Of a stretch of DNA of 64,000 nucleotides, positions 1-8,194 are shown piece by piece. Both the position numbers and the translations under genes were made by a program. The notes under the pieces were generated by a model, which saw only the letters and a program-made list of their open reading frames with translations, had not been told where the DNA came from and searched no databases. Each line of letters opens with the position of its first letter. Position 1 is the stretch's first letter. Source of the stretch: DASXUX01 sp036504595 (GTDB lineage: Bacteria > Planctomycetota > SZUA-567 > H5-PLA8); contig DASXUX010000050.1 of assembly GCA_036504595.1 (NCBI GenBank), positions 39,721 through 103,720 of the forward strand. The letters run 5' to 3'.

Positions 1-963
1 GATAACGCGCCCGCCCGCGTTGCGGCGAGCGACCAGTCGGGCAATTTCGTTTTGCTGAAGGACGTCCGCGGCTTTTATGTCAAGCTTTGCCACTTCGCGG
101 AGAAATCCATCCGCGCTGCCGAAGGTCAGTGGGTGGAGCGCGGACAGATCCTAGGCTTATGCGGCAATTCAGGCTATTCGCCGCAGCCGCATATTCACGT
201 TCAGGTCCAGGCGGGTGAATCCAACAGCGCAGCCACCATTCCATTCAGTTTCGTGAACTACATCGACGGCGACGAATACCATGCCAACGACGTTCCCGCA
301 CTGGATCACGAAATCGAGCCGCTTTATCCCGACAAACGGCTGGACGCTCTCGTCAACTTTGTGCTCGATGAAACGCAGAACTTCACCGTCCATCGCGGCG
401 AGCGCGAGATCGGCCGCTTAGCGATGAAGGTCTGCATGGCGCTGGACGGCTCATTCCATTTCGCATCCGATCGCGGAAAGCTCCACTTTGGACGTCACGA
501 AGGCACATTCTATTTTTATCGAGCTGATGGCGACGATCCATGGCTGCAGCTTCTGTTGCTTGCGCTTCCCCGCTTGCCGCTGGCCTACCGCGAAGGCATG
601 GCGTGGAATGACTACGTTCCCGTCGGCCTTGCGACGCATGGAATCAAACGCGCCCTCGTGCGCTTCCTCAGTTCGTTCTATCCAGACCTGGCAAAGATCC
701 GCGTTGTGCAGACATTCACCGCGCGCAATCGCATCGAAACTCGCATTGAATCGCAACTGCTGGGTGTTCGACAAACAGCGACGATCGAACTCGACGACCG
801 GAAAGGCTTCGCCTCCATCAAGTGCGGTGACGTTGAACTTCGCAGGCTGAAAGAAGAGCCTGTAACCGCCGAACATGAGTCCCCCCTTGCACCTATCGCG
901 GAGATCGCTGCCGCGCCGACAAGATCCCCAAACGAAGTTTCCGAAAGGAGCGCTGCCCTGTGA
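1..963 (+). CDS. M23-type peptidase domain protein, 5' end outside the window
   Basis: The reading frame is open from base 1, so the N terminus and the start codon lie upstream. The first 65 residues carry the end of a peptidase M23 (LytM) fold: LCHF, then GQILGLCGNSGYSPQPHIHV, which contains the zinc-ligand HxH motif (HIH). Such domains cleave peptidoglycan cross-links or act as inactive LytM regulators in the envelope. The roughly 240 residues after it match nothing I recognise and look like a globular beta-rich domain. The TGA stop overlaps the GTG start of the next gene, so the two are translationally coupled. Whether the peptidase is active cannot be judged because the upstream zinc ligands are missing from the window. 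Confidence 0.75.
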   Translation, partial: DNAPARVAASDQSGNFVLLKDVRGFYVKLCHFAEKSIRAAEGQWVERGQILGLCGNSGYSPQPHIHVQVQAGESNSAATIPFSFVNYIDGDEYHANDVPALDHEIEPLYPDKRLDALVNFVLDETQNFTVHRGEREIGRLAMKVCMALDGSFHFASDRGKLHFGRHEGTFYFYRADGDDPWLQLLLLALPRLPLAYREGMAWNDYVPVGLATHGIKRALVRFLSSFYPDLAKIRVVQTFTARNRIETRIESQLLGVRQTATIELDDRKGFASIKCGDVELRRLKEEPVTAEHESPLAPIAEIAAAPTRSPNEVSERSAAL

Positions 964-2189
964 AAACCACCCGCTATACACGCAAGGCTCTCTCGTTCGC
1001 TCTAGCGCTCGCGCTAACGGCAGCCTCAAGCACTGCGCAGACCTCGGGCGAAACGGACGCCGGCACCCCGGCTCTCTACGCGCGATCCTACGAACTCGAA
1101 GGGAAGCGCGAGTACGCAGAGGCGCTGAAGGCAATCCACTCCATCAGCCCGAAGGACAAGAACACATACTTTTTCTTTCTGCGTCTGGCCTGGCTCTACA
1201 ACTGCAGCGGCAAGTATGAGGACGCCATTCTCCACTACGATAAGGCCAGCCGGGTAGCCCTCGGCGCCACGGAGCCGCTGCTTGGCAAACTTTCCGCCGA
1301 AGCTGCAGCAGCCAAATGGGAAGACGCAGAAAAGACGGCCATGGCAGTACTGAAGTCTGACCTGAAGAATTACACGGCTCGCAGCAGCCTTGCTTACGCG
1401 CAATTCATGCACCGCCGCTACCGCGACGCACAAGAGGGCTATGAGGAAGTCCTGAAGCTTTACCCTAGCGATGTCACCATGCAGTCGGGACTTGGCTGGT
1501 CGCTGATCTGGCAGGGCAAACGCCGTGAGGCCATAAAGGTCTTCCGAGACGTGTTGGAAGTCTCACCAAACAACCCCGCGATCATGAAGAGTCTGGGCAA
1601 GGATGCTCCCGACGGCCCCAGCATCTCGGCAAACGCTTACCAGCGCTCCTATCAAGCCGAGGCCGAAGGTAATTACGTCGAAGCGTTGAAAGCCATGGAC
1701 GAGGTCGCGGGAGAAGCGAAGCTCACGCACACCTACAATCTGCGCTGCGGTTGGCTCAACTATTTGAACGCGCAATACGAGAAGGCCATTACCGGCTATT
1801 CGGCGGCTTTGCGGTTCGCGCCGGGAACCGTCCAAGCCTTGCTGGGAAGACTCTCCGCGGAGACCGTGATGGGAAAGTGGGAGGATGTCACCAAGACGGC
1901 CGACGCTATTCTGCGTGTCGATCCTAAGAACTACATTGCGCGCAGCAAAGCCGCGTATGCGTTGTTCTCGCTGAACAGGTTTCAGGATTCCGAACGCATA
2001 TACCAGGAACTTGCGCGAGAGTATCCTGGCGATCTCTCTGCCCATTCAGGCGTGGGCTGGTGCCAGCTTAAGCTCGACAAGAAGACCGAGGCTACGCGGG
2101 AGTTTAAAAATATTCTTCAGTTCTACCCCGCGCATGAACTAGCCGCGAAAGGTCTGGAACTGCTTCAGCCAACCAAGCCTGCGCAGTAG
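960..2189 (+). CDS. Exported TPR-repeat protein
   Basis: 409 residues with a GTG start at 960, preceded by a good ribosome site (GAAAGGAG, 943-950). The N terminus is a classical signal peptide (KTTRYTRK, then a hydrophobic ALALALTAASS core and an AQT cleavage region). The rest is built of tetratricopeptide repeats arranged as two similar halves: YARSYELEGKREYAEALKAI near residue 40 is echoed by YQRSYQAEAEGNYVEALKAM near residue 225, and each half ends in GLGWSLIWQGKRREA or GVGWCQLKLDKKTEA. This indicates an internal duplication. It probably works as a periplasmic scaffold with the M23 protein encoded just upstream, whose stop overlaps its start. Specific function unknown. Confidence 0.8.
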   Translation: MKTTRYTRKALSFALALALTAASSTAQTSGETDAGTPALYARSYELEGKREYAEALKAIHSISPKDKNTYFFFLRLAWLYNCSGKYEDAILHYDKASRVALGATEPLLGKLSAEAAAAKWEDAEKTAMAVLKSDLKNYTARSSLAYAQFMHRRYRDAQEGYEEVLKLYPSDVTMQSGLGWSLIWQGKRREAIKVFRDVLEVSPNNPAIMKSLGKDAPDGPSISANAYQRSYQAEAEGNYVEALKAMDEVAGEAKLTHTYNLRCGWLNYLNAQYEKAITGYSAALRFAPGTVQALLGRLSAETVMGKWEDVTKTADAILRVDPKNYIARSKAAYALFSLNRFQDSERIYQELAREYPGDLSAHSGVGWCQLKLDKKTEATREFKNILQFYPAHELAAKGLELLQPTKPAQ

Positions 2190-2194
2190 TTCGG

Positions 2195-2800
2195 CTAAAG
2201 TCGCTCGCCCCAACGCGGACCAAAGTCGTGCTCCACACCCAAGTGATCGAGCACGCGCGCGACGATGAAGTTCACCATGTCATCGATCGACTGGGGCTTG
2301 CCATAAAAGCCGGGGCATGCCGGCAGTACCACGACGCCCATCTGCGAAAGCCGCAGCAGATTTTCCAGATGGAGTGTCGAGAACGGCGTTTCGCGCGGGA
2401 CAAGCAACAACTTGCGGCGTTCCTTCAGCACAACGTCAGCGGTGCGTTGGATCAAGTCGTCGCTCAGTCCGTGCGCAATCGCGGCAACGCAACCCATCGA
2501 ACAGGGAACAACCGCCAGCGCCTCCAACCGGAAACTGCCCGACGCGAGCGCCGCGCCGATGTTGTCGTTGCGGTGATAGACCGCACGCTCTAAATTTGGC
2601 ACGCCCAAACCGGACAGTTTGGCAGCCTGGACATCGATCTCTATGCCTTGCTCTACGGCAAGCACCTGCTGCGCCGACTTGGAGATCGTCAGGTGGACCT
2701 CCACGCCTCTCTGTCTCAGCAGCGCCTCAAGCACCCGCAGGCCGTACACGGTCCCGCTGGCGCCGGTGATAGCCAGAGCGATACGCCGGGGTTTGCTCAT
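2195..2800 (-). CDS. ubiX: Flavin prenyltransferase UbiX
   Basis: 201 residues, the usual UbiX length. The N-terminal flavin-binding motif is AITGASGTVYGLRVLEALL, followed by VVPCSMGCVAAIAHGLSDDLI in the middle and PRETPFSTLHLENLLRL plus PACPGFYGKPQSIDDMV near the C terminus, all hallmarks of the family. UbiX joins dimethylallyl phosphate to FMN to give prenylated FMN, the cofactor of UbiD decarboxylases in quinone synthesis and aromatic acid metabolism. No ubiD gene is in the window; ubiE, another quinone gene, lies at 30.1 kb. Its ATG overlaps the stop of the upstream YkgJ-type gene (ATGA, 2797-2800), so the two are coupled. Confidence 0.93.
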   Translation of the reverse strand: MSKPRRIALAITGASGTVYGLRVLEALLRQRGVEVHLTISKSAQQVLAVEQGIEIDVQAAKLSGLGVPNLERAVYHRNDNIGAALASGSFRLEALAVVPCSMGCVAAIAHGLSDDLIQRTADVVLKERRKLLLVPRETPFSTLHLENLLRLSQMGVVVLPACPGFYGKPQSIDDMVNFIVARVLDHLGVEHDFGPRWGERL

Positions 2801-3225
2801 TGCGGCCTCAGCTCCTCAAAGTTGATCTGCGTGACGCGCTGGTACAACGAATCTATTCCGTGCCGGGACTCGATCGCGCGGATGTCCTTCAGAAACTGCT
2901 CGTGAATCTCGTTGCGCTCCTCGTTGTACGTCGAGTCGCAGGAGTAGGTTCGGCACCCCAACGCCCGGTGCTCGCGAATGCCGCAGAGCTTTCCGCGCTG
3001 AAATGGACAGATGACCTCGCGCGCTTGAGCCGCATCGGGCGCCAGGCCGCCGCGCGCCATCTCCGCTGCTTCAAGCGTCGTTACGAAGAGCATGTGTCCG
3101 TGCGCCGCAAAATGGCAACAAATTCCGCGCGCGTCACAGTTCCGTTCAAACGGCTTGATTACGTCCGCAAGGCGCGCGTACAACGCTTGCAACTCGACGA
3201 ACGCTTGTTCAGGAATGCTCGCCAT
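2797..3225 (-). CDS. YkgJ-type cysteine cluster protein
   Basis: 142 residues. Cysteines fall in the pattern of the YkgJ-type zinc/iron-chelating family: CDARGICC, then ICPF, KLCGIREHRALGCRTYSC. The ICCHF..G..LFVT..E opening and the CGIREHRPLGCRTY-like segment are typical. Members are small cytoplasmic proteins thought to bind a metal or Fe-S centre; their reactions are mostly unknown. It is the first gene of a two-gene unit with ubiX (4-bp overlap). Upstream, 3226-3277 separates it from the ABC permease on the same strand. Confidence 0.8.
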   Translation of the reverse strand: MASIPEQAFVELQALYARLADVIKPFERNCDARGICCHFAAHGHMLFVTTLEAAEMARGGLAPDAAQAREVICPFQRGKLCGIREHRALGCRTYSCDSTYNEERNEIHEQFLKDIRAIESRHGIDSLYQRVTQINFEELRPQ

Positions 3226-3277
3226 ACTTCAAGATCATAGCAGCACCGCATCCGTCGTGCACCCGCAAGTGCCGCTT

Positions 3278-4264
3278 CTACTGCGCCTGCGAGCGCGACG
3301 ATGGCGCCTGATTAATCAACACCGCGCCCAGGATTAACGCGCCTTTCACGACAAGTTGCCAGTATTCGGTAATGTTCATCAACGTCATGCCGTTGCTGAG
3401 CACCCCGAGAAAGATCACGCCGATCAGTGTGCCCCAGATCGTTCCCGCGCCGCCCATCAGGCTCGTGCCGCCGATGATGACGGCGGAGATGACGTCCAGT
3501 TCCCAGCCCGTCCCGCTGCTGGACGAACCAGACATGATCTGCGACGACTGCAGGATGCCGCTGAATGCCGCGAGGCCCGCGACAATGCCCATCACAAGGA
3601 TTTTGATCAGGCGCACGTTGATGCCGCTGAGCCGCGCAGCTTCGGCATTGCCTCCGACGGCGTAAATCGCGCGCCCGAACGTCGTGTAGCTCATCAGGAA
3701 CTGGATGATGGCGAACGTGAGCAGAAACAGGATCGCGGGAAACGGAATTCCCAGCACGTAACCGCTGCCAAAGAAGCTGTACCATTCGGGAAAGGGCGAG
3801 AGCGGAAAGCCATTGGTGATCAGCTTGGCCGCGCCGCCAAAGATGGTCATCCACGCCAGCGTCGCGATGAAAGTCGGCACACGAAAACGCATGCGCAGGA
3901 AACCATTGAGGCAACCGATGGCGAAGCCTGTTGCAACGCTCGCCGCCATCGCGAGCATGACGACCGCCACGGACGCCGGCGCCTGCGCGCAGTCCTTGCT
4001 GCCGGCCATTGCTCCCGTCAGCCAAGCCGCCAGACACCCTGAAAACGCGATTGCCGATCCCACGCTCAAATCGATCTCGCCGGCGATGATCACCATCGTC
4101 ATGCCGAAGGCGATGATTCCCTGAAAGGAGACGTTCCGGAGCACGCCCAGCAGATTCTCGCCGCTGCTGAAATTCGGAGCCTTGAACGCCAGCACGACGC
4201 AGAGCGCCAGGAGAATCAGCGCCATCACGGATTGCTTCAGCCAGTTGGATGCGGAGCCCGCCAT
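3278..4264 (-). CDS. Sugar ABC transporter permease (RbsC/BPD_transp_2 type)
   Basis: 328 residues from the ATG at 4264, chosen because GAGGTG lies just upstream; a GTG two codons earlier (4270) is possible. Eight to ten hydrophobic segments are visible. Family signatures are MTMVIIAGEIDLSVGSAIAF near residue 60 and AVIIGGTSLMGGAGTIWGTL near residue 265. It forms the inner-membrane channel of a monosaccharide importer with the ATPase at 4762-6267 and the lipoprotein at 9307-10326. Unusually, it is separated from the ATPase gene by a 448-bp cassette carrying a GxxExxY gene; without the cassette the gap would be about 50 bp. Confidence 0.92.
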   Translation of the reverse strand: MAGSASNWLKQSVMALILLALCVVLAFKAPNFSSGENLLGVLRNVSFQGIIAFGMTMVIIAGEIDLSVGSAIAFSGCLAAWLTGAMAGSKDCAQAPASVAVVMLAMAASVATGFAIGCLNGFLRMRFRVPTFIATLAWMTIFGGAAKLITNGFPLSPFPEWYSFFGSGYVLGIPFPAILFLLTFAIIQFLMSYTTFGRAIYAVGGNAEAARLSGINVRLIKILVMGIVAGLAAFSGILQSSQIMSGSSSSGTGWELDVISAVIIGGTSLMGGAGTIWGTLIGVIFLGVLSNGMTLMNITEYWQLVVKGALILGAVLINQAPSSRSQAQ

Positions 4265-4284
4265 TCTCACCTCGTAAAAAGCTC

Positions 4285-4313
4285 ACCGCAGAGGACGCGG
4301 AGGACGCAGAGGG
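4285..4313. repeat. Left arm of a perfect 29-bp inverted repeat
   Basis: Starts ACCGCAGAGGACGCGG and is the exact reverse complement of 4704-4732. The stop codon of the GxxExxY gene lies three bases beyond it. The unit is internally repetitive (GCAGAGGAC, GCGGAGGAC, GCAGAGGG), close to a 9-bp period. Confidence 0.95.
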
Positions 4314-4315
4314 TC

Positions 4316-4693
4316 TTACAGCTTGTTGACCAAGCGCTTAACCCCATCCTTTAGGTGAACGACGTTGAAGTTGATCAAAAGCCCAACTTTCTTGCCGCTG
4401 AGCTTCAGGTACGACAACAGTTGCGCTTCATGCACCGGAATTAGCTTATCGACAGCTTTAAGTTCCACGATCACAACGTCCTCGACCAGCAGGTCGATGC
4501 GATAGCCAACATCGATGTTCACCCCGTCGTATGCCACAGGCAATTTCGCCTCGGATGCAACGGCAAAACCGCGCTTTTTGAGCTCAAAGACCAGGCATCC
4601 GCGGTAAGCGCTCTCGAGCAAACCTGGACCGAGTGCAGTATGAACCTTCATCGCGGCATCCACTATCTGCCCCGTAATATCGTTGATTTCCAT
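4316..4693 (-). CDS. GxxExxY protein (PD-(D/E)XK nuclease-like)
   Basis: 125 residues, full length for the GxxExxY family. The name motif is G24-x2-E27-x2-Y30 in ALGPGLLESAY. The segment YRIDLLVEDVVIVELKAV gives D67 and E77-x-K79, the constellation expected of a PD-(D/E)XK nuclease fold, to which this family has been assigned. No biochemical role is established. The gene fills the space between the two arms of a perfect 29-bp inverted repeat, and the right arm contributes to its own GAGGGAGA ribosome site. It interrupts a sugar ABC operon (ATPase upstream, permease downstream), to whose function it has no evident link. This suggests a cargo gene of a small mobile element. Confidence 0.88.
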   Translation of the reverse strand: MEINDITGQIVDAAMKVHTALGPGLLESAYRGCLVFELKKRGFAVASEAKLPVAYDGVNIDVGYRIDLLVEDVVIVELKAVDKLIPVHEAQLLSYLKLSGKKVGLLINFNVVHLKDGVKRLVNKL

Positions 4694-4703
4694 ACACTAT
4701 TCT

Positions 4704-4732
4704 CCCTCTGCGTCCTCCGCGTCCTCTGCGGT
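4704..4732. repeat. Right arm of a perfect 29-bp inverted repeat
   Basis: Exact reverse complement of 4285-4313. On the minus strand it lies 10 bases upstream of the GxxExxY ATG and its inner end forms part of that gene's ribosome site. No target duplication was found outside the arms. Confidence 0.95.
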
Positions 4733-4761
4733 AGGATGTTTTGCGGCAGACTCCACGGCTT

Positions 4762-6267
4762 TCACCCCGCCATGCACCGCGCAAAAAGTTCGTCGAGCGA
4801 AATCCGCTCCGGCAACACGTCCTCTGTGATCGTGCCGCTCTTCATCACCAGAACGCGATGACACACTTCGAGCAACTCTTCCAGTTCGCTCGAAACAAAA
4901 ATGCTGGCGATGCCTTGCCGGCTCAAATCCCACATGATCTGGAAAATCTGCTGCTTCGCCTGAACGTCGATGCCGCGGGTGGGCTCATCAAAAAGAATGA
5001 CCCTCGGCCGCGTGTTCAGCCACTTGCCGATCACGACCTTCTGCTGGTTTCCGCCGCTGAGCGACGACACTGCCTGTTCGATGTCCGGCAGCTTGATGGA
5101 AAGCTGCTGCACGAAGCTGTCGGCGATCGCGCGTTCGCGCCCGGCTGTCGTAATGCCGCGCGTTGAAATGCGGTCGAGGCTCGCCATGCACAGGTTGGCG
5201 CGGGTGCTCAGTCCCTGCACCAAGGCCTGCTCTTTGCGGTTCTCCGGCGTGAAGGCCAGGCCCAGCTTCTTCATTCGCGCCGGCGTGCCAGCGCGAACTT
5301 CCTGCCCGCCCACGACGATCTTCCCGCTGTCGAAGGGCTCCGCACCGAAGATCGCCCGCAGCAGTTCCGTTCGTCCGGAGCCTAGCATTCCCGCGATGCC
5401 CAGAATTTCGCCGCGCCGAAGCGTGAAGTTGACGCCGTAGAACTTGCCCGCTTGCGTCAACTCGCAGACTTCCAGCACCGGTTCGGTGCCCGCCTGCAGA
5501 TCGGTGGGCCGCTCCTTCTGCACCACTTCGCCGAACATCATGCGCACGATCGTCTGCGGCGTTGCCTCCTGCATGGGAATCGAACCGATGTAACGCCCGT
5601 CGCGAATCACCGTGACCGTGTCGGCGATCTGCGGAAGCTCCTGCAAACGGTGGGTAATATAGATGATGACGACTCCACTCGACCGCAGCCGCCGCAATAG
5701 TTCGAACAGGTTCTGCGTCTCGTGCTGAGCCAGCGCCGACGTCGGTTCGTCCAGCATGAGCACCGATGGATTGAACGACATCGCCTTGGCGATCTCGACG
5801 ACTTGCTGCTGCGCCACACCGAGCGAACCTACGTTGGCGCGGACGTCCAGCTTGACGTTCATGCGCTCAAGTACGGCTTGCGCGCGCGCGAAGGCTTCCG
5901 GCCAGTCGATGACCGAGCTTAAGATGCCGCTCTTGTGCGGCATGCGGCCAAGGAGGATGTTCTCTGCGATCGTGAGGCCCGGGACGAGGCTGAGTTCCTG
6001 ATAAACCGTCGCGATTCCGTTGGCGAACGCATCGCTCGGCAACCGCAGCACAATCGGCCGGCCATCCAGAACAATCGAACCCGCGGTCGGCTGCACCGCG
6101 CCGGAAAAGATCTTGACCAGCGTGCTCTTTCCAGCGCCGTTCTTCCCGATCAACGCATGGATCCTGCCGCCATCGAAACGAACCGAGACATCCTCAAGCG
6201 CGAGCGTGCCTGGATATTCTTTTCGAATGCGCTGAGTCTCGAGGGCGTGCTCGCTCACCGGCGTCAC
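4762..6267 (-). CDS. Sugar ABC transporter ATP-binding protein (RbsA/MglA type, two ABC domains)
   Basis: 501 residues, typical for the double-domain sugar ATPases. Domain 1 has Walker A GKNGAGKST (41-49), signature LGVAQQQVVEIAKA and Walker B VLMLDEPTSAL. Domain 2 has the degenerate Walker A GMLGSGRTEL usual for RbsA homologues, signature SGGNQQKVVIGKWL and ILFDEPTRGIDV. It powers uptake through the permease at 3278-4264. The GTG at 6267 overlaps the stop of the upstream lyase gene (GTGA); a second GTG at 6258 has better spacing from the GGAG element and may be the true start. The gene order suggests that the lyase product is the imported sugar. Confidence 0.93.
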   Translation of the reverse strand: MTPVSEHALETQRIRKEYPGTLALEDVSVRFDGGRIHALIGKNGAGKSTLVKIFSGAVQPTAGSIVLDGRPIVLRLPSDAFANGIATVYQELSLVPGLTIAENILLGRMPHKSGILSSVIDWPEAFARAQAVLERMNVKLDVRANVGSLGVAQQQVVEIAKAMSFNPSVLMLDEPTSALAQHETQNLFELLRRLRSSGVVIIYITHRLQELPQIADTVTVIRDGRYIGSIPMQEATPQTIVRMMFGEVVQKERPTDLQAGTEPVLEVCELTQAGKFYGVNFTLRRGEILGIAGMLGSGRTELLRAIFGAEPFDSGKIVVGGQEVRAGTPARMKKLGLAFTPENRKEQALVQGLSTRANLCMASLDRISTRGITTAGRERAIADSFVQQLSIKLPDIEQAVSSLSGGNQQKVVIGKWLNTRPRVILFDEPTRGIDVQAKQQIFQIMWDLSRQGIASIFVSSELEELLEVCHRVLVMKSGTITEDVLPERISLDELFARCMAG

Positions 6268-8141
6268 TCCTGCGGCGAAATCCTCAATGTGATCGTCGCG
6301 GCGTCAGCCGGCTTGACGAGGTTAATGCCGATGCGCGTCGGCTTGACCGGCGCATTTTCGTGAATCTCTTCGGCCTGCACCGTCCACTCCGCGCCCCCGG
6401 CATCGACTTCCACGCGCACAGCGGATTTTTCGTCTCGCACGATGATGCTGCGGTCCGGCTTCTGTTCCCATTTGCCGAGCGTCAGTATTGCCGTGCCGAA
6501 CGCTTGCGCGCTTTTGAACTGCACCTTATCGGTCACCGTCAGCGAGCCGGCTTTCTCGCGCGAATACACAAACGTACGCACAAGCGACTTTAGTTCCGGC
6601 ACCGCATATGGCGAACGGATGTCAAACTCCAGCGTGTCGCTAGCGTCCGTGAACTCCGTACGCAAGACTTTTCCTCGCGACTCTTTTCCCTCTTTCTGCA
6701 GCTTGCCCGCGACGATCGGAACCGGATGGCCGAAGGAGTTCAGCAGTTTGCTGTCGTAGCGCTTGGCGCTGAACGTACGCGCCGTGTACGTTTCGGCGCC
6801 GGGGTCGAGCAGAACGGGCCGATCACCGACGACAACCACGAACGAGCCGACATCGTTATGGTTGTGGTGCTCGTCGTTGTGGCCGCCTTTCAGCGCCACG
6901 CCCATGCGGCACGAAGAGTTTGGCGCCGGACGGCTGATCAGGATTCCGGCTTTGTCGAACCACGTGCGAAGCTCCGGTGCGGCTCCGTTAGCGGGCAACA
7001 GTTCCGTCACCGCGTTCGGGAACGTGAAGAGCATCGCCGTGGTCACCGTCCCCAGAACGCCTTTTGGATCAAGCTTGTCATAGACGGGAAGTCCTAGCCC
7101 AAAACGGCGGTTCAGGAAGTACATGATGTCCGCCGCAGGTTTGGCGTTCACGCTGCAGTCCGCGAAGGCTGGCGCGACGCCGCCAATGATCTGGATGCGG
7201 CCGCCGAACGTCGCCGGCGCTTTGACTTCGGGCAGGCCGAGCAGATCCAGTTTGCCGCCGGTGGCCTGGCGAATCGTTTCCGCCAAATAAAGGTAATTGC
7301 CGAAGCCGTAGTTCCAGTAACCAAGCCCCTCGCTGCAATATCCATCGGGCGTGAAGCCCGCGAGAAAATTCTTCGAGTACTTTTCCGCCGCGACGATGAA
7401 CTGCGCGCGCGCTCCGCGATCCTCAAGCTCCACCATCCCGGCGCCCGTAACGCCCGCCAGACAGACGGCGTTCCAGTTGTTGGTGGTCGTCATCCACCAG
7501 TTCATTTTGCGTTCGCCGTTGAACATGGCTCGGAACGGTTCCAGCGCGCGCCGCGAGATGTTTTCTTTGACCTTCTTGCGCACTTCGGCGTTGAGCTTCT
7601 CGCCGATCAGCCAGTCCATCGTGGCCAGGTGCCAGGCCAGCGCCGAAGACGCAAGATCAATGTCGATGGATTTGCCGTTGAAGTTAGCTAGATCGCGATC
7701 GTGCGCGGGCATGACCCACGTCTTCTCCGCGCAAAGCGCTTCACATAGCTCTTCTATTTTCAGGACAAAACGCCCTTTGTTCTCGGCGCATTCTGCCAGG
7801 ACGAGCGGTGCCAGCAATCCGCGCCGTTTGAAGGCCACGTTCTGCCAGTTTGTGCGATTTCCGTTTTTCGAATACTCCAGAAACAGTTCGTCCGGCTGTT
7901 CAGCCAGCGGCTGCTTCAAGAGTTTTTCGGCGTTCGCAACCACGGCTTTGAATTCCGGCTTGGCGGCGAGTGTATCCCAAGCCGCGCGATCGCTGGCGGG
8001 CCGGCCAAGACCGACGGGCTTGTCGCCGAGCATGTCGGCTACCGCTTTCACGCGAGCGGGATCAAGGCTTTCTTTTTCTGCGGCAAGAGTGGACATGGCG
8101 AGAATCGAAAAGAGAACTCCAAAAACTATGAACGAGTGCAT
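6264..8141 (-). CDS. Heparinase II/III-like polysaccharide lyase, exported
   Basis: 625 residues with a signal peptide (HSFIVFGVLFSILAMSTLAAE). The C-terminal half has the heparinase II/III beta-sandwich signature GGHNDEHHNHNDVGSF followed by GDRPVLLDPGAETYT. The N-terminal half is an alpha/alpha toroid with WWMTTTNNWNAVC, typical of these lyases. Such enzymes cleave uronate-containing polysaccharides by beta-elimination, leaving 4,5-unsaturated uronates. This fits with the divergent GH88-like unsaturated glucuronyl hydrolase gene at 12517-13695. It is co-transcribed with the sugar importer; its stop overlaps the ATPase start. Substrate not identifiable from sequence. Confidence 0.85.
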   Translation of the reverse strand: MHSFIVFGVLFSILAMSTLAAEKESLDPARVKAVADMLGDKPVGLGRPASDRAAWDTLAAKPEFKAVVANAEKLLKQPLAEQPDELFLEYSKNGNRTNWQNVAFKRRGLLAPLVLAECAENKGRFVLKIEELCEALCAEKTWVMPAHDRDLANFNGKSIDIDLASSALAWHLATMDWLIGEKLNAEVRKKVKENISRRALEPFRAMFNGERKMNWWMTTTNNWNAVCLAGVTGAGMVELEDRGARAQFIVAAEKYSKNFLAGFTPDGYCSEGLGYWNYGFGNYLYLAETIRQATGGKLDLLGLPEVKAPATFGGRIQIIGGVAPAFADCSVNAKPAADIMYFLNRRFGLGLPVYDKLDPKGVLGTVTTAMLFTFPNAVTELLPANGAAPELRTWFDKAGILISRPAPNSSCRMGVALKGGHNDEHHNHNDVGSFVVVVGDRPVLLDPGAETYTARTFSAKRYDSKLLNSFGHPVPIVAGKLQKEGKESRGKVLRTEFTDASDTLEFDIRSPYAVPELKSLVRTFVYSREKAGSLTVTDKVQFKSAQAFGTAILTLGKWEQKPDRSIIVRDEKSAVRVEVDAGGAEWTVQAEEIHENAPVKPTRIGINLVKPADAATITLRISPQE

Positions 8142-8170
8142 GCGCTTACCCCTGCAGGTTCATCGGACGG

Positions 8171-8191
8171 TGCAATCCAGGAGGATTGCGC
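8171..8191. repeat. GCAATCC..GGATTGC mini-hairpin
   Basis: Seven-base arms GCAATCC and GGATTGC around AGGA, located between the UroD-family gene and the lyase gene. A related hairpin occurs at 61623-61652, and a version with the arms 45 bp apart lies inside the giant gene at 22178-22242. Confidence 0.7.
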
Positions 8192-8194
8192 TAC

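Noticed and set aside
4271..4746. Target duplication around the GxxExxY cassette
   Set aside because: Flanks (CGTAAAAAGCTC and AGGATGTTTTGC) share no direct repeat next to the arms.
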